NCBI GenBank assembly: GCA_014925825.1
Contig: JACGCK010000010.1
Span: forward strand, 310,001-374,000
Direction of reading: 5' to 3'
DNA from: Pholiota molesta
Lineage: Eukaryota; Basidiomycota; Agaricomycetes; Agaricales; Strophariaceae
Length of the DNA: 64,000 bases
In this document: in pieces, positions 58,617 to 64,000 of the stretch
Layout: each line of letters starts with the position of its first letter
Position numbering within the stretch: position 1 is the stretch's first letter
Notes under the pieces: model-generated
Seen by the model: the letters and a program-made list of their open reading frames with translations, nothing else
Told to the model about the DNA's origin: nothing
Database searches by the model: none
Program-made: the position numbers and the translations under genes

Positions 58617-60432
58617 CTAGGCAGCAGAGAACTTGTACTCGGATGTCCACTCATAGTCTCTTTCGGGATGGTCTAAAGGGAAGAAATGAATGACAATGGG
58701 TTCTTGAAGAGTGGATATGTGAACCACCTACAAATTTGATCTATACCCCATTCTGGAGTATTGATAGCAGCAATATATCCTTGCTGCTCGATGGCTACGG
58801 CCGAGGATGGGCCGTAATTGAGAGTAGGACCGCCGTGGATTTCTTTGCGAGGCGTGTTAAGCCAGAATGATGAGTATACTATAACTACTGGCTGATTTGT
58901 CGTTATATCAACCCTGCACAAACGATGAACTTCAACTGATGTAGAAATCATTCGGAATGGAAGCCTACCGAATGCCAGAAACATTGCTATTGAGCGATAC
59001 AACTGGTATCTTATCCTGGGGATGGTCAAGCACCCACCCACCATTATAACCTGTACATCCTATACGGTAAAAAAGAATTAACACAACCATTCCCATAAGA
59101 CCGAATATGTTACCTGTTCCGCAAAGATTGACCGTTTCGTTCCACCGGGCGCCTATTTTCGCTTCCTTTCGGAAGTCAAGTGGCGAATTGCTAACATCCG
59201 TAAAATTGCCTGTGGGGATGGCGAAATCGTCGACTTCAATGTATCGCGATGCATCGACCCTAAGATCGTGGCCAAGAATGTCGTTGGTGCCGTCTTGAAA
59301 TGCATCGAGATTCCTAAAATGATTGTGAAGATGCATCGCTCGAGTTCATCATTCAATTTAAGTACCAATAAATATGTTGCGTTAGCATGATTGGGGTCTG
59401 AATATTTTCACCACGTAGCTTATTAAATATGTATATTATGAGGACAAGGAATAAGTAGTACCTTTTCACTCGCGGTTGCATGTAATCTGGTGCGCAAAAT
59501 GCCTCCGTTCGACACCGTGTGCGTCGCCTGTGTCTCAAAGTCTAAGCTCAATGACAAGAGAAAAGGAGAAATGTCCGCACAAAAGCTGTCACAGTGCCTG
59601 GGAAACGCTCATCCGCTTTATCGACATGTTTGTATGTTACGCTGGTCGGGGTTTTCGCCACTATGGTCCAGTGACGGCGATCCCACCCAAGGATACCACC
59701 GTGCAATGTTACCTTGAAGTTCGTAGACGCATCACATCAGGAGACACGAATGTATAGATACGTAACTGCCATACCTGGCCTAGAATCAGTCAGAACGAAG
59801 TCCATAATACAATATTCCAGCCCTCGAGGCCGTCGAACATACCGTTTGCGTCATTGGTTGGGATGTGGTATGTATTTGGCGCTTTCGGATCGGGGCTCTT
59901 TGAGATGGGAATGGAAAACGTTCCTTCAAGGCTCGATTAGTTTCACAGCTACTTCCAAAATATATCAATCAGAAAATTTTACCATTTTTAATCCGATTTG
60001 CATATCTCACGTTGGTAAGATACAACAGATAAGTCATATGGACTATATCAGATTAATCTGAGAATCAATGACTTTACCCAGACTTTACCTGCCGACGATT
60101 GCATTGAATACTGGATGGCCAGGGTCTGTTGCCAGAAGAGACTTGCATAACACGGTTTGAGATTCTCGATTGAAATGGTATTAAATCAGGGCTCACATTG
60201 TCATCATACCCAAGTACAACATCTCTCGCCTTTCCATCTTTATCATTCACCCACAACTCTGTCAGCGTGGCTCCAAGTGACACAAATTTGGCAGTGATGG
60301 ATCCATCAGGAGCTTTGATTTCGGCGAGGTTGAAGGGCTAAAAATGAGATCGTTTCAGTACCGGAGACCGAAGACGAGTGAATAAAATATGGCCTTGCAA
60401 CATACCAAGTCATCGATTTCTGTTCCCGCCAT
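58617..60432 (-). CDS. Aldose 1-epimerase (galactose mutarotase) family protein
   Basis: Interconverts alpha and beta anomers of aldoses such as galactose and glucose; about 375 aa, no signal peptide. The start ATG 60432 reads MAGTEIDDLPFNLAEIKAPD. Then LGATLTELWVNDKDGKARDV, DPGHPVFNAIVGRYANRIKN, the catalytic-site region TLHGGILGWDRRHW, QHIYWNLDAF (His region), ILGHDLRVDASRYIEVDD, a Gly-rich NGGWVLDH segment, GGPTLNYGPSSAVAIEQQG and a C-terminus HPERDYEWTSEYKFSAA with TAG 58619-58617. The Asn-rich active-site strand and the LHGG motif are typical of the fungal family. About ten introns. Between NDANG and TLHGG the frame only closes with a 5-nt exon (59775-59779). Confidence 0.85.
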
Positions 60433-62861
60433 GCTAGTTGATAAGAGAGACAAAGCAAGAATCGATTTAAATAGCAGCTTCAAGCTATTTTAAGGATGTC
60501 CAGAGTTGCTCCGGAGATACGGCTACCAACGAAGTGCTAAATTTATACTTCATAATGGGAAAATCGTCGCAGATTTCGAGGCTTAAATCGACGTCACTCC
60601 GAATGCAAAGGGAGGGAAGCAGACTTCGAATCACTGTCGCCGTTTGGATCCCTTTCGACGAAACGAAAGCTATTAGTTTTGTTGTAATTCGTTGGACACT
60701 CTTTCATAACCAGAAAGGAAGAATCGTCGCAAAAGCGTCCGTGTCCACCTGAGCACAAAGCACTCGATATTGATGACCTTTTCCGACCCGTGATGACTAT
60801 TCGGAAAAAGTTGCGGTTGTCAAAAGGTGATAATTCGCCTTCTGCGTCACAAATTCTATCCTTCACACTTGCAGTGATAGGAGCGATCTCGGAAGTGGGA
60901 GGAGGTAGGTAGGAAACTGCTCTTCCAGTCTAAATTTTGATATAATTGCGCTGAAGGTATGCCAGCCAAGTAAGTATCATAATCTATTACCCAGGCCGCA
61001 ACGCAAAACCTTAGACTTATAGATCAAATACGGTATACTCAAGGTATACTCGACTTCGTCCACTGTGAATTATTTTTATAATCCTTGGGACTGATCGAAG
61101 AATTGAAGCTCTCACTCAAGAGTATTAATAGTATGTGCAGATGATAATAATACGTTCGATACCGACAAACATCCAACGCCGTATCAAACCAAGGACCAAG
61201 GTCAACGAGCCCAGTCTAAATCAACCCCGTCACTAGTATAGACGGGAAAAATTATCGGACAAGTATTCCTCAATCAGTATGGGAATTCAGTAAATATTCA
61301 GTCATGACTCATATGCTATAGCAGAGCTTATCGAAGGATGAATAGAGCTTGTTGCCGTCGATTTAAACTCGAATGTGATCCAAACTGGCGTTCATGCGAA
61401 GTTGAATACTTACTACACTCAGCAGAGCATAGATATAAGTACATCCACATCGCCAATACACTGGCAGACTTACATTGTTGATATCTGTGGATCAATCACC
61501 AACAGGCTGTATGACTTTGAGCCCTTGTGCTTCAAGTTTATGAGGAGTCAGGCCTAGTCAGGCCGCCTACTGCGACGTGCGCCTCATGCTGCTGCATGCA
61601 TCTCAGGCCTCAGGACGGGCAGTGGTCTGGCATCATCTGGAGTGGATAAAATCACAATCAATTTGATTTTGTGCTTGACAGATGGTGATGGCATTGGAGA
61701 GGAGGCAGCTTTTAAATCATACTTATAGCTGCCATCACCCACGATACGCTTCACAAGAGCGCCCATTGCCGCCGAAGATGATGAGTTCGCTTATGACGCT
61801 AAACCGTAAACGTACATATATGTGCTTACCCTTGCTTACCTTGGCGCTGGCGCTGGCATCATTTCTATGCCCCACCAGAGCCCACCAGCCTCCACTCTCC
61901 TCCTCGGATGTTTCCTTCGAGCGGACATCGGGCATCGATATATACAGATTATCGCGGATGCTTTGCGTGAACCATACTCAAGCGGGAGACCCACGTTTGT
62001 CTGCTATTGTACATCACTCAAAATCAAGGTTGCACGTTGCAGGACAGCCTTCGAGGTTGTCATGAACTCCCATCTTTCAAGCCGATTTAAGAGGTAATAT
62101 TCATACGTATTACAGAATATACTTTCATATGCCACACACAGCTTTTCTAGAGAATTCGTTACCCAAAAGATGTGCAGGATCTGTGTGGGTGAAATGGTTA
62201 TGTATCGCTCCACGGTAATCGCCTCCATGATCTCGCACATTTTGCAATAGCGTCTCTTTTCAAGACGGCTCTTCTTACACTTGAACGAATGATATCGAAC
62301 TCGTATCTTTGTGACGTATGATAGCTGTTGACCACCATTGACCATCGAAAGCTGAGGACGTCCACTGTACCACTGAGTCGTAAGTCCGAGTCCTTTTGAA
62401 CCAGTTATCAACTCCAGATTCGAGCGCTCACTGCCACGATAAGATTTGATCAGAGCAACCGTGTCATGATCTCGTCCGAATGAAACATCAAACAGCATCA
62501 AACTTTCCTGAACCATTGATGCACATATCCGAATTTCCAAGTACAGATCTCCAAGTTCCGCTATTTTTGTTGTAGATTTGAATGCCGCACCCTCGTTCGC
62601 GCCGCAAACAACTCAAATCTCGTGGCTTTTACAAATGATTCGTGAACTCCGCCACTGCCGCACCATTATGTATAGGTTTCCATGGACCGCCTTTAGCCTT
62701 CTTTAGCTTCAGGGACAGGGAATATTGGGCGCTGTTTTCACTTATATAGCGCGACCCTTCAGTTTTTTCGATCCCATTAAACGCGACGCGAGTCGTCTCC
62801 CTCTTTCCCTCTCCTTAGGTCCCACCATCTCCTCACCGCTCTTTGTTTTACCTCCCTCACA
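60433..62861. other. Long intergenic region with one uncertain ORF
   Basis: A minus-strand frame 62004-62540 (178 codons; RVRYHSFKCKKSRLEKRRYC) contains a few Cys but no recognised motif. By rough estimate about one frame of this length is expected by chance in a window this size. The rest has no visible gene. The right end holds the PLAC8 3 promoter. Confidence 0.4.
62743..62748 (+). promoter_or_regulatory. TATA box of PLAC8 gene 3
   Basis: TATATA about 115 bp before the ATG at 62862, same layout as PLAC8 gene 1. Confidence 0.5.
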
Positions 62862-63446
62862 ATGGCCTACGCTCAACAACCCATTGCTACCCCTGGGATG
62901 ACTGTCGGCGGTGGCAACCGCAATGCCAAAAACCTCCCAGTTGACGCTAGCGGACGTGAATGGAGCAATGGCCTATTCGATTGCGGCGGTGACTGCGCGA
63001 CCTGTAAGTACCCAGACACCGCTCTAACATTCTGAACAAAAGCTCAACCATCCACGTTTCTTTAGTCCTCATCTCTTGGTTCCTGCCCTGTGTCACGTAC
63101 GCCCAGGTCAAGAGGCGCTATGAGCACCTGAACACGAAGGGGTACCCCGACCCGAGCAAGGCGGTTTCTGCAGCAGCGACTGCATGATGCACGGCTGTCT
63201 CACCTGCTGTGGATGTGGATTCATCATGCAGGTACGTACATCCACTGCCACCGTTATACCAGAAAATCCTAATTGGCGTTACAGATGATGAACCGTGGTA
63301 GCGTCCGCGGACGGTATAACATCAAGGGCGGAGGATGCAGCGACTGCATGACTGCGCTGTGCTGCACGCCTTGCGAGCTTGCACAGGAGGCTCAGGAGGT
63401 GGCGCTCGAGGAAAACAGCTTCCAGCAGGGTGGTGGCAAGCAGTAA
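62862..63446 (+). pseudogene. PLAC8-family protein 3, one-base frameshift in exon 2
   Basis: Close relative of PLAC8 gene 1 with the same exon plan (62862-63003, 63066-63231, 63285-63446). It encodes AQQPIATPGMTVGGGNRN, WSNGLFDCGGDCATC, LISWFLPCVTYAQVKRRYEH, then after the shift FCSSDCMMHGCLTCCGCGF, RGRYNIKGGGCSDCM, CCTPCELAQEAQEVALEE. Exon 2 is 166 nt, against 167 nt in gene 1, and the total is 470 nt, not a multiple of three. One G appears to be missing at about 63160-63165 (gcaaggcgg); without it translation stops at about 63187. Everything else is well conserved, so either a very recent pseudogene or an assembly error. Confidence 0.85.
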
Positions 63447-64000
63447 TGGGTTTTCTCCATATCATGTTATTGTACCTGTACCTACTGGTCGAATTCCTGT
63501 AGAATACTGTGACGACTCCTTTCTAGTCCTATCTCTACCCCATGTCTACTATGCATTTTCATACTTTTCAATGCCCATCCAGCGGATATTCTGCAAGTTA
63601 TGTTCTGTGACCAGCATAGATAATGAATATTTCCTTGCACAGAAATTTATCAACAAATTTAAAAAGGCCGTACTTAGCCCTAAAAATTTTTAAATGCAAA
63701 CTTCAAACTGCTTTGCTGGGTGTTCCGTCGTATACTACTTAGGCGGCGCCGCGACCGCAATGCGAGGCAACGCGTTGTACACTTATACGGTCACGTGACG
63801 GGAAACCCACAAACGAAAGAAGCAGCCAAAACGAAATCTGAACAAAACATACTATCTGCCTCAATACACTACTACTTATCAACTTTATGGGCTATATCAT
63901 CGTGCATTCTACGTAGCCTTCGAGCGCCAAGGAACTGTCAAGGTTGCTAGGACAAGAGGAACATCAGTGGTTGATTTCATTAGAAGTTGGACGTTGCTTC
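63447..64000. other. Window end, no gene seen
   Basis: 3' flank of PLAC8 gene 3 followed by unassigned sequence. Reading frames here are short and without motif. Confidence 0.5.

Noticed and set aside
62004..62540. 178-codon minus-strand frame
   Set aside because: Length is near chance expectation for a 64-kb window and nothing in it is recognisable; kept only as a note in the intergenic entry.

Overview
The window looks like nuclear DNA of an agaricomycete (mushroom-type) basidiomycete. Genes are split by many short introns of about 45-70 nt with GT..AG ends. The gene families fit this: a DUF6533 membrane protein, PLAC8 cysteine-rich proteins, cytochrome P450s, an AMT/MEP ammonium transporter and eIF3g. 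One nuclear tRNA gene (His) carries a short intron at the canonical eukaryotic position. All identifications come from reading motifs by eye; no database search was run.

Left part (1-16.7 kb). Three tandem short-chain dehydrogenase genes (+), the first cut by the window edge and apparently missing a splice acceptor. Then an ammonium transporter (-), a 14-helix-type MFS exporter (+), an HpcH/HpaI-type class II aldolase (+) and a DUF6533 seven-helix membrane protein (+).

Middle part (16.7-37.3 kb). A 179-aa protein of unknown function is present as two tandem copies (17.1 and 18.1 kb) and a third copy at 35.8 kb. Broken 3' fragments of the DUF6533 gene lie between or after these copies. Between copies two and three is an island of about 17 kb with no convincing protein gene. 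It contains a pair of 1.9-kb inverted repeats, extra partial copies of the same repeat family, a 292-bp fold-back element, GC-rich low-complexity DNA, and a 557-bp terminal-inverted-repeat element. That element has 40-bp ends and a perfect 10-bp target duplication, and it carries tRNA-like Pol III boxes and telomere-like TTTAGGG repeats. This element is the best new find in the window.

Right part (37.5-64 kb). Two adjacent PLAC8 genes, one with a long disordered N-terminal extension. A mitochondrial-targeted protein of unknown function (-), an Asn-rich protein with an internal duplication (-), a 97-aa Cys-rich protein (+), tRNA-His (-), an AGC-type protein kinase (+), two P450s (+) flanking eIF3g (-), an aldose 1-epimerase (-) that seems to need a 5-nt microexon, and a third PLAC8 gene with a one-base frameshift.

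No clear biosynthetic cluster is visible. The P450s, dehydrogenases, MFS exporter and aldolase are typical fungal accessory metabolism, but there is no polyketide synthase, NRPS or terpene synthase to tie them together.
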